Assembly (NCBI GenBank): GCA_019347855.1
Contig: JAHWKO010000002.1
Span: 16,088 to 80,087, forward strand
Length of the DNA: 64,000 bases
Direction of reading: 5' to 3'
From: Actinomycetota bacterium
GTDB lineage: Bacteria; Actinomycetota; Nitriliruptoria; Nitriliruptorales; JAHWKO01
The position numbers and the translations under genes were made by a program. Below the pieces are notes generated by a model. It was given only the letters and a program-made list of their open reading frames with translations. It searched no databases and was not told where the DNA came from. Shown here piece by piece: positions 32,916 through 40,669 of this stretch (positions within the stretch are counted from its first letter, which is position 1; every line of letters begins with the position of its first letter).

Positions 32916-34670
32916 TCAGCGCGGGGGCAGCATCATCGCGCCCTCCGCGGCCGAGGTGGCCAGGGCCTGGTACAGCGCCAGGACGCCGGTCGCGGGTCGG
33001 GACGGAGGCTTGAACTCCGCGGCCCGTTGGCCGATCAGCTCGGCGCCGCGTGCCGGCGACGGATCCGTCTCGCCGGAGGCCCCGAGCAGGTCGAGCTGCC
33101 GCTCGAGGACGTCGACCAGGACGAGGTCGCCGTCCCGGACCGTGCCGATCGGGCCGCCGGCTGCGGCTTCCGGTGAGACGTGGCCGACGCACGGTCCCTT
33201 GCTCGCGCCGGAGAAGCGGCCGTCGGTGACGATCGCGGTCGAGCCGGCCAGGTCCGGGTCGGAGGCGATCGCCGAGGTGACGTAGTACTGCTCGGGCATC
33301 CCGGAGCCGCGCGGCCCCTCGTTGCGGATGATGATCACGTCGCCGGGGACGATGCGTCGTTCGGTGATGGCGGCGAGCGCGTCCTCTTGTCGCTCGAAGA
33401 CGCGGGCCGGACCGGTGATGCGGCGGGCCTCGGGCAGGACGGCGGTCCGCTTCACGACGGCACCGTCGGGGGCGAGGTTGCCGTGCAGGACCGCGATGGC
33501 GCCGCGTGGCTCGATCGGGTCGGTCGCGGGGCGGATGATGTCGGTGGCCGTGAGTCCGAGTTTCGCCAGCTCAGCGTCCTCTCGGTCGAAGCTGCCGTCG
33601 GCCTCGAGCCGGTCGAGCTCCTCGCCCCACGGTCGCCCGGTGGCGGCGAGCGCGTCGAGGTGGAGGAGATCGCGCAGCTCGCGCATCACGCGTGGCACGC
33701 CGCCCGCGTACCAGAACAGGTGGGCCGGGTACTGGCCGGTGGGGCGCGCGTCGACGAGGAACGGAACGCGGTCGTTGAGCTCCTGGAACCGTTCCAGCCG
33801 GAGCGTCACGCCGGCCTCGTAGGCGATGGCGGGCAGGTGCAGCAGGAGGTTGGTCGAGCCACCGACCGCCGCGTGGACCATGATCGCGTTGTCGAAGGCC
33901 TGCGGCGTCAGCAGGTCGCGGCTGGTCCGGCCTGCGCGCAGGTGCTCGAGGAGCATGGCGCCGGCTCGGCGCGCACCCTCGACGATCACCTCGTCGTTGG
34001 CCGGCGCGACGGCGGTGTGGGGCAGAGCCAGGCCCAGGGTCTCGGACAGGACCTGCGAGGTCAGCGCGGTGCCCATGAACGCGCAGGAGCCGCAGGACGG
34101 GACGGCGGTGTCGACCCACTCCTGGTAGGTGTCACGGTCGATCTCGCCGCGGCGCAGCGCCGCGGCGATGGCGCCGATCTGGTCGACGGTGACCCCACCG
34201 GGTCCCGCCGGCATCGAGCCGCCCGGGATGTGGATCGCCGGCAGGTCGAGTCGTGCGGCGGCCATCAGGTGGGCGGGGACCGCCTTGTCGCAACCGGAGA
34301 CGAACGCGACCGCGTCGTAGTAGCCGCTGCGGGCGTGCATCTCGGCGGCGGCCGCGATGATGTCGCGCGACGGCAACGAGTAGTCCATGCCCTCGGTGCC
34401 CTGCGCGATCCCGTCGCACATGTCCGTGCAGGCGTAGCGGGCCACCGCGCCACCCGCTTCGGTCGCCCCGTCGTGCGCCGCGTCGACCAGCGACCACAGG
34501 TGGACGGAACCGGGGTGCGAGTCCCCGGCGACCGACTCGACGAGTACGTACGGCTTGTCGAGATCCTCGTGGCTCCAACCCACGCCGAGTCGCAGCGCAT
34601 CGGCTTCGGGCGCTTCGGCACGGGCGCGCTGGCTGAGGAGCTCGCCAGCGGGCACGGGTTCCACGGCCAT
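32916..34670 (-). CDS. IlvD/Edd-family sugar-acid dehydratase
   Basis: 584 residues. The Fe-S and Mg2+ site residues are visible: Cys in YACTDMCDGIAQG, Cys in SGCDK and SCGSCAFMGT near residue 195, then AVGGSTN and GRFSGASKGPCVGHVSPEA for the C-terminal beta-domain. The family includes dihydroxyacid dehydratase, 6-phosphogluconate dehydratase and aldonate (xylonate, arabinonate, gluconate) dehydratases. In this island an aldonate dehydratase is much more likely than a biosynthetic IlvD. The ATG follows AGGAGGG. It would feed 2-keto-3-deoxy acids to the enzymes encoded at 26-30 kb and overlaps in role with the enolase-superfamily dehydratases. Confidence 0.82.
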   Translation of the reverse strand: MAVEPVPAGELLSQRARAEAPEADALRLGVGWSHEDLDKPYVLVESVAGDSHPGSVHLWSLVDAAHDGATEAGGAVARYACTDMCDGIAQGTEGMDYSLPSRDIIAAAAEMHARSGYYDAVAFVSGCDKAVPAHLMAAARLDLPAIHIPGGSMPAGPGGVTVDQIGAIAAALRRGEIDRDTYQEWVDTAVPSCGSCAFMGTALTSQVLSETLGLALPHTAVAPANDEVIVEGARRAGAMLLEHLRAGRTSRDLLTPQAFDNAIMVHAAVGGSTNLLLHLPAIAYEAGVTLRLERFQELNDRVPFLVDARPTGQYPAHLFWYAGGVPRVMRELRDLLHLDALAATGRPWGEELDRLEADGSFDREDAELAKLGLTATDIIRPATDPIEPRGAIAVLHGNLAPDGAVVKRTAVLPEARRITGPARVFERQEDALAAITERRIVPGDVIIIRNEGPRGSGMPEQYYVTSAIASDPDLAGSTAIVTDGRFSGASKGPCVGHVSPEAAAGGPIGTVRDGDLVLVDVLERQLDLLGASGETDPSPARGAELIGQRAAEFKPPSRPATGVLALYQALATSAAEGAMMLPPR

Positions 34671-34855
34671 GTCTGATCCCTCCTGATCAGTGCACCAGCC
34701 TCAGCCGCACGAACGGTCCCGTCGTTGCGTCCAGGTCCTCGAGCGACGTACGGGTACCCGGCCGGTGGCCGCCTCGTCACGCCCCTTGCTGGGCTCGCAC
34801 AACTATGGAAAGAATACTACCTTACCTGCTACGAATCTTGGCGGTCGTGCCATCG

Positions 34856-34878
34856 TACGATAAGTTAGGATGGCTAAC
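34856..34878 (+). promoter_or_regulatory. Promoter with perfect-arm operator before the zinc dehydrogenase
   Basis: A -10-like TACGAT (34856-34861) is followed by GTTAGGATGGCTAAC (34864-34878), whose outer arms GTTAG and CTAAC are exactly complementary. The operator would sit on the transcription start. The real start codon is 34 bases downstream at 34912. Confidence 0.55.
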
Positions 34879-34911
34879 GAGCCGGCTGGCTCGTACCCGA
34901 GAGGAGAGCGC

Positions 34912-35979
34912 ATGCGGGCAGCGCGGCTGTGGGGGCGGGGAGATCTGCGTGTCGAGGAGGTGCCCGATCCAGGATCACCTCCGGCAGGCTGGGTCCTGGT
35001 GCGCATCGAGGCCTGCGGGATCTGTGGCACCGACGTCGAGGAGTTCACCGCGGGTCCGAACATCGTGCCCACGGAACCCCACCCTCTGACAGGTCGCTGC
35101 GTCCCCCTGACCCTGGGCCACGAGGCGGTCGGAGTGGTCGAAGAGGTAGGACCAGAGGCCTCGCTCGAGCCCGGGATGCGCGTGGCGGTCGAGGCCAACA
35201 TGTTCTGTGGGGAGTGTTGGTGGTGCCACCGTCACGAGTACCAGCTCTGCCCCAAGCTCGCGTCGCTTGGTCTGATGGCAGATGGCGGCCTGGCCGAGCG
35301 GATGCTCGCCCCGGCCTACATGTGCATCCCCTTCGCCGACCACGTCGCGGCGGAAGCTGCCGCACTGGCCGAACCGTTGGCCGTCGTGGTGCGCGCGGCA
35401 CGCCGTGGGGAGCTCTGTCTGGGCTCGACCGTCGGCATCGTCGGTGCGGGAACGATCGGGCTCCTCGCCGTGCAGACGGCGCGGATCGTCGGCGCTCGCC
35501 GGGTACTGGTGGTCGAGCGCCTCGAGCAACGTCGCCGGCTCGCACTCGAGCTCGGTGCAGACGCGGCCGTGTCACCGGAGGAAGCTGCCGAGGTTGGCCT
35601 CGAACTGACGGAGGGCATCGGGCTGGACGTGACCATCGAGGCCGCCGGGAACCCAGCGGCGGCCGTGGAGGCCGTGCGTCTGGCCCGACCAGGCGGTCGA
35701 GCGGTCCTGCTCGGGGTCTTCGACGCACCCGTCCCCGTGGACATGATGGATCTCTTACTCGGGGAGAAACAGATCCTGGCGAGCCTTTCACATGTGTACG
35801 ACACCGACTTCGCGACCGCGGTCTCGCTGATCGAACGTGGACAGGTGGAGACAGCACCGTTGATCACGGACCGCATCCTGCTCGATGACGTCGTCGAGAA
35901 GGGGTTCAAGGTGCTCGTCACCGAGGCTGACGCGCACCTCAAGATCATCGTCACGCCCAACGGCCACCACACTGGCTGA
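34912..35979 (+). CDS. Zinc-dependent MDR alcohol/polyol dehydrogenase
   Basis: 355 residues from ATG 34912, chosen because AGAGGAGA lies 6 bases upstream and the family N-terminus (MRAARLWGRGDLRVEEV) begins there; an ATG at 34870 lies inside the operator. Catalytic zinc ligands: Cys in GICGTD near residue 38 and His-Glu in LGHEAVG; structural zinc Cys residues in CGECWWCHRHEYQLC; Rossmann loop GAGTIG near 180 followed by an acidic VVERLE. This matches sorbitol, butanediol or threonine dehydrogenase-like enzymes. It probably oxidises a sugar, polyol or sugar acid with NAD. It is monocistronic, divergent from the IlvD-type gene. Confidence 0.85.
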   Translation: MRAARLWGRGDLRVEEVPDPGSPPAGWVLVRIEACGICGTDVEEFTAGPNIVPTEPHPLTGRCVPLTLGHEAVGVVEEVGPEASLEPGMRVAVEANMFCGECWWCHRHEYQLCPKLASLGLMADGGLAERMLAPAYMCIPFADHVAAEAAALAEPLAVVVRAARRGELCLGSTVGIVGAGTIGLLAVQTARIVGARRVLVVERLEQRRRLALELGADAAVSPEEAAEVGLELTEGIGLDVTIEAAGNPAAAVEAVRLARPGGRAVLLGVFDAPVPVDMMDLLLGEKQILASLSHVYDTDFATAVSLIERGQVETAPLITDRILLDDVVEKGFKVLVTEADAHLKIIVTPNGHHTG

Positions 35980-36125
35980 CGGAGGTGTCGGCGGAATGAC
36001 GACTGAGCTCCGTGAGTGGCTTCCCTCCTAAGAGTCCCGAGGTTGCCCCCAGTAAACAACCGCAAGCTATGCCCCGGACAGTGCCACGGCGCAACAACGA
36101 CCAGAGACGCCATCACGTCCGATCA

Positions 36126-36181
36126 GTAGCGGGTGGCCGCCGGTCCATCGGAGGTCGCAGGTTCAAACCTGCCCCCGCTAC
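36126..36181 (+). other. Truncated tRNA-like sequence (tRNA 3-prime-end remnant or att-like scar)
   Basis: GCAGGTTCAAACCTGC (36157-36172) resembles a T-arm, with a 5-bp stem but a 6-base loop. GTAGCGGG (36126-36133) pairs exactly with CCCGCTAC (36174-36181) like an acceptor stem. Only 56 bases lie between the ends, about 17 too few for a tRNA, and no proper D-arm or anticodon arm can be drawn. The 3-prime half looks like the tRNA tails often used as integration sites. It is followed at once by a strong terminator hairpin. Confidence 0.35.
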
Positions 36182-36183
36182 TA

Positions 36184-36209
36184 GAAACGGCCCTTTCTGG
36201 GGCCGTTTC
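36184..36209 (+). terminator. Rho-independent terminator-like hairpin
   Basis: GAAACGGCCC and GGGCCGTTTC form a perfect 10-bp stem around a 6-base loop, followed by GCATTTT. It directly follows the tRNA-like remnant, as terminators usually follow tRNA genes. The 160 bases on each side (35980-36344 apart from these elements) hold nothing else I can recognise except the promoter at 36312. Confidence 0.65.
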
Positions 36210-36311
36210 GCATTTTCCGGGGGGACATTCAAGGGACGAAACGCTGGGTTCTGTGGGGACGGTCCTCCGGACACTCACCCGCACGCTTGGCCCCCACTTA
36301 GGCAAGAAATC

Positions 36312-36320
36312 TATACTAAC
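36312..36320 (+). promoter_or_regulatory. -10 box overlapping a CTAAC half-site
   Basis: TATACT (36312-36317) overlaps CTAAC (36316-36320). It lies 25 bases before the GTG start of the dioxygenase-like gene. Only one half of the recurring operator is present. Confidence 0.4.
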
Positions 36321-36344
36321 CATACGGGTCGAGAGGGGGAACCC

Positions 36345-37333
36345 GTGACCACAGCCAGAGAGACGGCGGGCAGTACCGCCGCCGCGCCGGAGGAGCCCGA
36401 GGAGCCGGCGCACGCGAACCGGATCCCACCCCCCGCCGTGCAGGAGCCCTTCCGCACCGACCTGTCCGTCCGGGAGTCGATCGTCGAACTCGGTTACGCG
36501 TTCCTGCCGGCCACGCTCGATCGCGACGAGGTCCTGCGCGTCCGCGGTGAACTCCTGGCCGTCGCCGCGACGCCGGGTGGTTGGCGCCGGGCACCGACCC
36601 GGCCGACGGCATCCCGGCAGCCGCCGTGCCGGACCAGGACGACCTCGACGCGGTGCGTCCCGTCCTGCGGGAGATGCAACGCATCGAGGCGTTGCACGCG
36701 CTCGGACACCAGCCGCGGCTGCTCGCCGCGGTCGACGCGGTCCTCGACGAGCCGTTCTTCCGCTACCCGTCGACGGTCCACCGCCTGAAGTTCCCCAGTG
36801 GCAAGCCGACACCGCCCCACCCCGACTGGTACTTCCTTCAGGGCTCGCCGGACAGCCTGACCGCCTGGGTGCCGTTCGGCGATCTCGACGCGAGCGCGGG
36901 TGGCCTGGCCGTCCTCGCAGGCTCGCACCGCCGCGGCCTCTACTGGTCGGACTGGAAGGGCACCCACGACCCGGACGTCCGCTGGCACGGCGGCGACTTC
37001 CAAGCCGGCGACGTGCTGCTGTTCCACGCGCTGACGGTGCACGCGTCGCTGCCCAACACCGTTACCACGGTGCGCGCGTCGGCCGACTACCGCTACCAGC
37101 CGCTGCGCGACCCGGTCCACGAGGCGTGGATGGTGCCGCACTTCGGCGTCGGCACCTGGGACGAGATCGCCGACGGCTGGACCGGTCCCCACGCCCGCTA
37201 CTGGGAGGGCCTACCGGTCACCGTCATCACCGACCGAGAGGAAGACGTCGAGCGTCTCGTCGGGCGGGTACGACCTCGGCTGTTCCCCCTCGACCGGCCG
37301 CCCCGTGCTGGTGACGAAGGAGCGTCCCGATGA
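36345..37333 (+). pseudogene. Frameshifted phytanoyl-CoA-dioxygenase (PhyH)-family gene
   Basis: GTG at 36345 follows GAGAGGGGG. The first frame runs through PFRTDLSVRESIVELGYAFLP to ATPGG near 36580, then the family sequence continues in another frame as WLAPGTDPADGIP to the stop at 37331-37333. One base is missing near 36573. The rest is complete: the Fe(II) ligands HPD in PHPDWYF, the distal His in LFHALTVHAS and the 2-oxoglutarate-binding Arg region RASADYRYQP. If the indel is a sequencing error the gene is an intact non-haem Fe(II)/2-oxoglutarate dioxygenase that hydroxylates a small molecule; otherwise it is a very recent pseudogene. Confidence 0.75.
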
Positions 37334-37638
37334 CCTCGCCGTACGCGAGGTGTCGATCGACGAGCTGGGGCTGGCGGAGGTGCAGACCGCCTGACGTCAG
37401 AGGGTGAGGGGTCCGGCTCCGGTGTCCCACCCCCGCGCCATGAGCTGCGGGCTTGCGGCTTGCCACCTTCTCCGGGGCCCACGTGTCGGCCTCGGCTTCC
37501 AAGATCAGCGTGCCGATGGGGTCTCCGCGTAACCCGCATCGATGGCTCGCACGAGCACGGCGATTGTTCGAGAGCTGAACGGGACTCTTGGGCTTCGCCG
37601 CGCCGCCGAGGCGCCGACGCGCAGCTCCAGCGTGGACG
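37334..37638. other. Intergenic remnants between the dioxygenase and a zinc dehydrogenase
   Basis: No intact gene is visible. On the plus strand a short open stretch overlapping the dioxygenase end reads DDLAVREVSIDELGLAEVQ and stops at 37394. On the minus strand about 37410-37530 a coding-like fragment reads GTLILEAEADTWAPEKVAS and continues in another frame to WDTGAGPLTL and a stop. Both have GC-rich third positions and look like tails of lost genes. I do not recognise their families. Confidence 0.35.
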
Positions 37639-38586
37639 TTATCCCGGGACGAGCTGAGCCTTCACGACGTCGGTACGGCCGCGCATCAGTTGTGCGAAGA
37701 TGTCCGCCCCCTGGTGGAGCGGGAACGTTCTCACCCATGACGACGGGTCGACGCTGGTGGCCAGGGCGATCGCTTGACGGAAGTCGAGGTCGGTATAGGC
37801 AAACGAGCCCAGCACCGCCTGCTCGTTACGGATGAAGTCGAGTGCGGTGAAGGAAGGGTCCTCGCTGTGGAGGCCGAGCCACACGGCGACGCCACCCCGG
37901 CGAAGCTGGTCAACCGACGCCTTGCGCGTCGATGCGGCTCCCACCGCGTCGATCACGAGATCGAACTCGCCGTCGAGTCGTTCGCCCACCGACGTGGCGC
38001 CGGCCTCGTCCGCGACCCGGAGCCGGTCATCAGCGAGGTCGGCGATGTGGACCTCGAGCGCCCCGCGCCAACGAGCCACGAGCAGGCAGACCAGCCCGAT
38101 GGTGCCAGCGCCCAGGATGCCCACGCGTGCCGGCGTACGATCGGCGACCAGCCGCCAGGCGTGGACCGCGTTGGCGAGCGGCTCGACCAGTGCCGCCTGC
38201 TCCCAGGTGGCATCGTCAGGCCAGCGGTAGAGGATCGTTTCTGGGACGGCGACCAGTTCGGCGAAGCCGCCGGCTCTATGGATGCCCACGACCGAGCGCT
38301 CGAGACACAGGTTCGCGCTACCGCGCAGACACAGGTGGCAGGTGCCACATGCGACGATCGGGTTCACGACCACGCGCTCACCGGTGTCGAGACGCTCGCC
38401 TGCGAACTCATGGCCCATGATCAGGGGCGGGACCCGGAACGGACTCTGGGAGCGGATGCCCTCGAGCTCCGAACCGCAGATGCCCGATGACCGGACCCGT
38501 ACGAGGACCTCCTCGGGTCCAGGTACCGGGTCGTCTACGTCGAGAACGCGTAGCTCGAGTGGAGCGGTGTACACGAGAGCTTCCAT
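37639..38586 (-). CDS. Zinc-dependent MDR dehydrogenase
   Basis: 315 residues, slightly short for the family. Catalytic zinc residues in GICGSE near residue 37 and MGHEFAG; structural zinc Cys cluster CGTCHLCLRGSANLC; Rossmann loop GAGTIG near 160 followed by HIADLAD, where Asp favours NAD. The protein lacks the long loop between zinc sites seen in the dehydrogenase at 34912, so the two are not recent duplicates. There is no Shine-Dalgarno sequence before the ATG at 38586, only 15 bases of leader after the -10 region. It is divergent from the MBL-fold gene with a shared operator between. Probably a sugar or sugar-acid dehydrogenase. Confidence 0.83.
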   Translation of the reverse strand: MEALVYTAPLELRVLDVDDPVPGPEEVLVRVRSSGICGSELEGIRSQSPFRVPPLIMGHEFAGERLDTGERVVVNPIVACGTCHLCLRGSANLCLERSVVGIHRAGGFAELVAVPETILYRWPDDATWEQAALVEPLANAVHAWRLVADRTPARVGILGAGTIGLVCLLVARWRGALEVHIADLADDRLRVADEAGATSVGERLDGEFDLVIDAVGAASTRKASVDQLRRGGVAVWLGLHSEDPSFTALDFIRNEQAVLGSFAYTDLDFRQAIALATSVDPSSWVRTFPLHQGADIFAQLMRGRTDVVKAQLVPG

Positions 38587-38596
38587 GCGCGAGGAT

Positions 38597-38619
38597 GTTA
38601 GTGCGTATAGTTGACTAAC
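38597..38619. promoter_or_regulatory. Shared operator GTTAG-N13-CTAAC in a divergent promoter
   Basis: GTTAG (38597-38601) and CTAAC (38615-38619) are exact inverted repeats with 13 bases between. The spacer holds a -10-like TATAGT (38606-38611) for the plus strand and CTATAC for the minus strand, so one bound protein would block both promoters. The same spacing recurs at 40635-40657. Confidence 0.55.
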
Positions 38620-38648
38620 TGCAAAGATGGCGAGCAGGAGGGCCGAGC

Positions 38649-39467
38649 TTGGCGAACCACACGCTCCGTGTCTTCAGCGTCGGGCGGACCGAGATCCCTG
38701 GGCCGGAGCTCTACTGGATGAGCGATTGGGACCGTTGGTACGAACTCAGCTTCAACGTCGCACTTATCCAGGGCGAGAACTCGGTGGTGCTCGTCAACAC
38801 CGGCGCGCCAGAAGATCTGACCCCCCTCAACAACCGGTGGACCTCGGCCCTCGGACCACGTGGCCGTTTCGAGCGTGACCCCCACCAGGCGGTGACCACC
38901 CGCCTCGATGAGGTCGGGTTGACGCCAGCCGACGTGACTGACGTGGTGGTCACTCCCTTCCAGCTGTACTCGACGGCGGGCATCCCGCTGTTCAGTCACG
39001 CCCGCATCCACCTATCCCGACGGGGATGGGTGCACTTTCACACCACCCACGAGCATCCGCACGATGATCGCTGGACCTCCTTCGCGCCGGAGGTGCTCGT
39101 TCACCTGGTCACCGACGGGTGGGATCGTGTGCACCTGCTCGATGACGAGGACGAAGTAACCCTGGGCGTTCGAACCTGGTTCGCGGGTGCGCACCACCGC
39201 GCGTCCATCGCCGTCGAGGTGGACTCGACCGTCGGGACGGTCGTCCTCTCCGATGCGTTCTTCCACTACGGCAACGTCGAGGGCGATCGCCTGCTCGGTA
39301 TCAACGAGAGCATGTACGAGACCTTGGCGACCTACGAGCGCGCACGGCGGGTCGCTGACCACCTGGTGCCACTCTACGACCCCGAGGTGTTCGAGCGTTA
39401 CCCCGACGGTGTGGTCGCGCCAGATCAGCGAGGCGTCGTAGGAGCGGCACGAGAGTCGCGGTCTTAG
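38649..39467 (+). CDS. Metallo-beta-lactamase-fold protein lacking the HxHxDH motif
   Basis: 272 residues from TTG 38649, which follows AGGAGG. The overall order fits the MBL fold of lactonase-type proteins: FNVALIQGENSVVLVNTGAPE at the first sheet, a VVVTPFQLYSTAG segment where HxHxDH should be, GAHHRASIAVEV with a retained His near 180, and VVLSDAFFHYGN with the bridging Asp near 200. The main zinc motif is replaced by PFQLYSTAG, so it either binds one metal differently or is not a classical zinc hydrolase. N-acyl-homoserine-lactonase-like proteins are the nearest named relatives I can suggest. It precedes the long sugar-acid operon. Confidence 0.62.
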   Translation: MANHTLRVFSVGRTEIPGPELYWMSDWDRWYELSFNVALIQGENSVVLVNTGAPEDLTPLNNRWTSALGPRGRFERDPHQAVTTRLDEVGLTPADVTDVVVTPFQLYSTAGIPLFSHARIHLSRRGWVHFHTTHEHPHDDRWTSFAPEVLVHLVTDGWDRVHLLDDEDEVTLGVRTWFAGAHHRASIAVEVDSTVGTVVLSDAFFHYGNVEGDRLLGINESMYETLATYERARRVADHLVPLYDPEVFERYPDGVVAPDQRGVVGAARESRS

Positions 39468-39496
39468 GTCTCCAAGACTGCGACGGAGGTGATCCC

Positions 39497-40603
39497 GTGA
39501 GAGACCCGGTTCGGATCGGCGTGATCGGCACCGGGTGGTGGGCGACGCAGTTCCACGTGCCCGGTCTGATCAGCTACGAGGACGCTGAGGTGGTGGCGCT
39601 CGCCGATCCGGATGCCGACCGGCTACGCGCAGCCGGGGACGCGTTCGGCGTGGAACGACTCTACGAGGATCACCGCGGGCTGCTCGACGCGGCCGACGTT
39701 GACGGGGTCGTCGTCGCGGTGCCGCACGCTTTCCACTACGACATCGCCGCCGCTGCGCTCGACGCCGGCAAGCACGTCATGCTCGAGAAACCCATGACGC
39801 TCGTTGCCGAGGAAGCCTGGGATCTTGTGGATCGAGCCGAGCGCTACCACCGACACTTGGTGATCGGGTACACCCATCAGTTCACCCGGAGCGCCCGGCG
39901 TGCCCGCGAGATCGTCCGTTCGGGTCGTCTTGGCGAACTCCGTCTCATCTCGGGGCTGTTCGCGTCCATGGTCGAGTCGTACCTCCGTGGCAGCCCTGAG
40001 GACTACGCCGATGTGTTCGGCTTCCCCGTGACCGGTCCGGATGCGTCGACCTACTCGGACCCGACCGTCTCGGGCGGAGGGCAGGGCCAGACGCAGGTCA
40101 CCCACACCATGGCGATGATGTTCTGGGTCACCGGTCTACGTCCGGTCGAGGTCTTCGCGAGGATGGCGAACCACGACCTCGCCGTCGATCTCGTCGATGC
40201 CATCACCTACCGCTGCGAGGGTGGCGCGCTCGGAACGATGGCTTCGATCGGCAGTCTTCGTCCCGGCCAAACGGCACAGCAACAGCTGCGATACTTCGGC
40301 TCCGAGGGGTTCATGGTGCAGGATCTGATCAGCGGCCGGCTCGACGCTCAATTCAACGATGGCACCGAGGAGATCCTGCCGCCACTCGCCGAGGACGAGG
40401 CGTATCCGGCCCACGCCACCGCGCGATGTCTCGTCGATCTGATCCGCGGCGAGGGCGTGAACGACGGGCCGCCCGAACCTGCGGCGGTGACGGTGGAGTT
40501 CCTCGAAGCCGCCTACCGCTCGGCCGCTGCCGGTGAGCTCGTCGATGTTCATTGGTCAGCCAGCCGAAGGCTGTCCCTAGGGTCGCCGCGCGAGACCGTT
40601 TAG
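39497..40603 (+). CDS. Gfo/Idh/MocA family oxidoreductase
   Basis: 368 residues from GTG 39497, preceded by GGAGG. The Rossmann loop is GVIGTGWW near residue 10, and the family lysine motif is a clean EKP (MLEKPMTLV) near 98. The C-terminal domain shows the usual GYTHQFTRSARRAREIV and a GGGQGQTQVTHTMAMM loop that carries the catalytic His. It is 29 bases after the MBL-fold gene and precedes the enolase-superfamily gene with its own promoter. Probably an NAD(P)-dependent sugar or cyclitol dehydrogenase that acts before the dehydratase. Confidence 0.85.
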   Translation: MRDPVRIGVIGTGWWATQFHVPGLISYEDAEVVALADPDADRLRAAGDAFGVERLYEDHRGLLDAADVDGVVVAVPHAFHYDIAAAALDAGKHVMLEKPMTLVAEEAWDLVDRAERYHRHLVIGYTHQFTRSARRAREIVRSGRLGELRLISGLFASMVESYLRGSPEDYADVFGFPVTGPDASTYSDPTVSGGGQGQTQVTHTMAMMFWVTGLRPVEVFARMANHDLAVDLVDAITYRCEGGALGTMASIGSLRPGQTAQQQLRYFGSEGFMVQDLISGRLDAQFNDGTEEILPPLAEDEAYPAHATARCLVDLIRGEGVNDGPPEPAAVTVEFLEAAYRSAAAGELVDVHWSASRRLSLGSPRETV

Positions 40604-40634
40604 GTGTGCACAACCTCGCACCCTCTGTGCAGTG

Positions 40635-40657
40635 GTTAGTATGTGATTCTGCCTAAG
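40635..40657 (+). promoter_or_regulatory. Operator GTTAG-N13-CTAAG before the GH2-containing operon
   Basis: GTTAG (40635-40639) and CTAAG (40653-40657) have the same 13-base spacing as the site at 38597. The site ends 12 bases before the ATG at 40670 and includes -10-like sequence (TAGTAT). The downstream run of six genes is tightly packed, so this may control all of them. Confidence 0.5.
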
Positions 40658-40669
40658 TGGAAGGCAACG

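Noticed and set aside
34870..34911. ATG at 34870 as start of the zinc dehydrogenase
   Set aside because: It lies within the operator palindrome and has no ribosome binding site; ATG 34912 has a strong one and the family N-terminus.
36126..36181. Functional tRNA
   Set aside because: Only 56 bases, with no D-arm or anticodon arm and a 6-base T-loop.
36012..36344. Reading frame from 36012 leading into the dioxygenase
   Set aside because: It passes through the tRNA-like remnant and terminator hairpin, so it is not coding.
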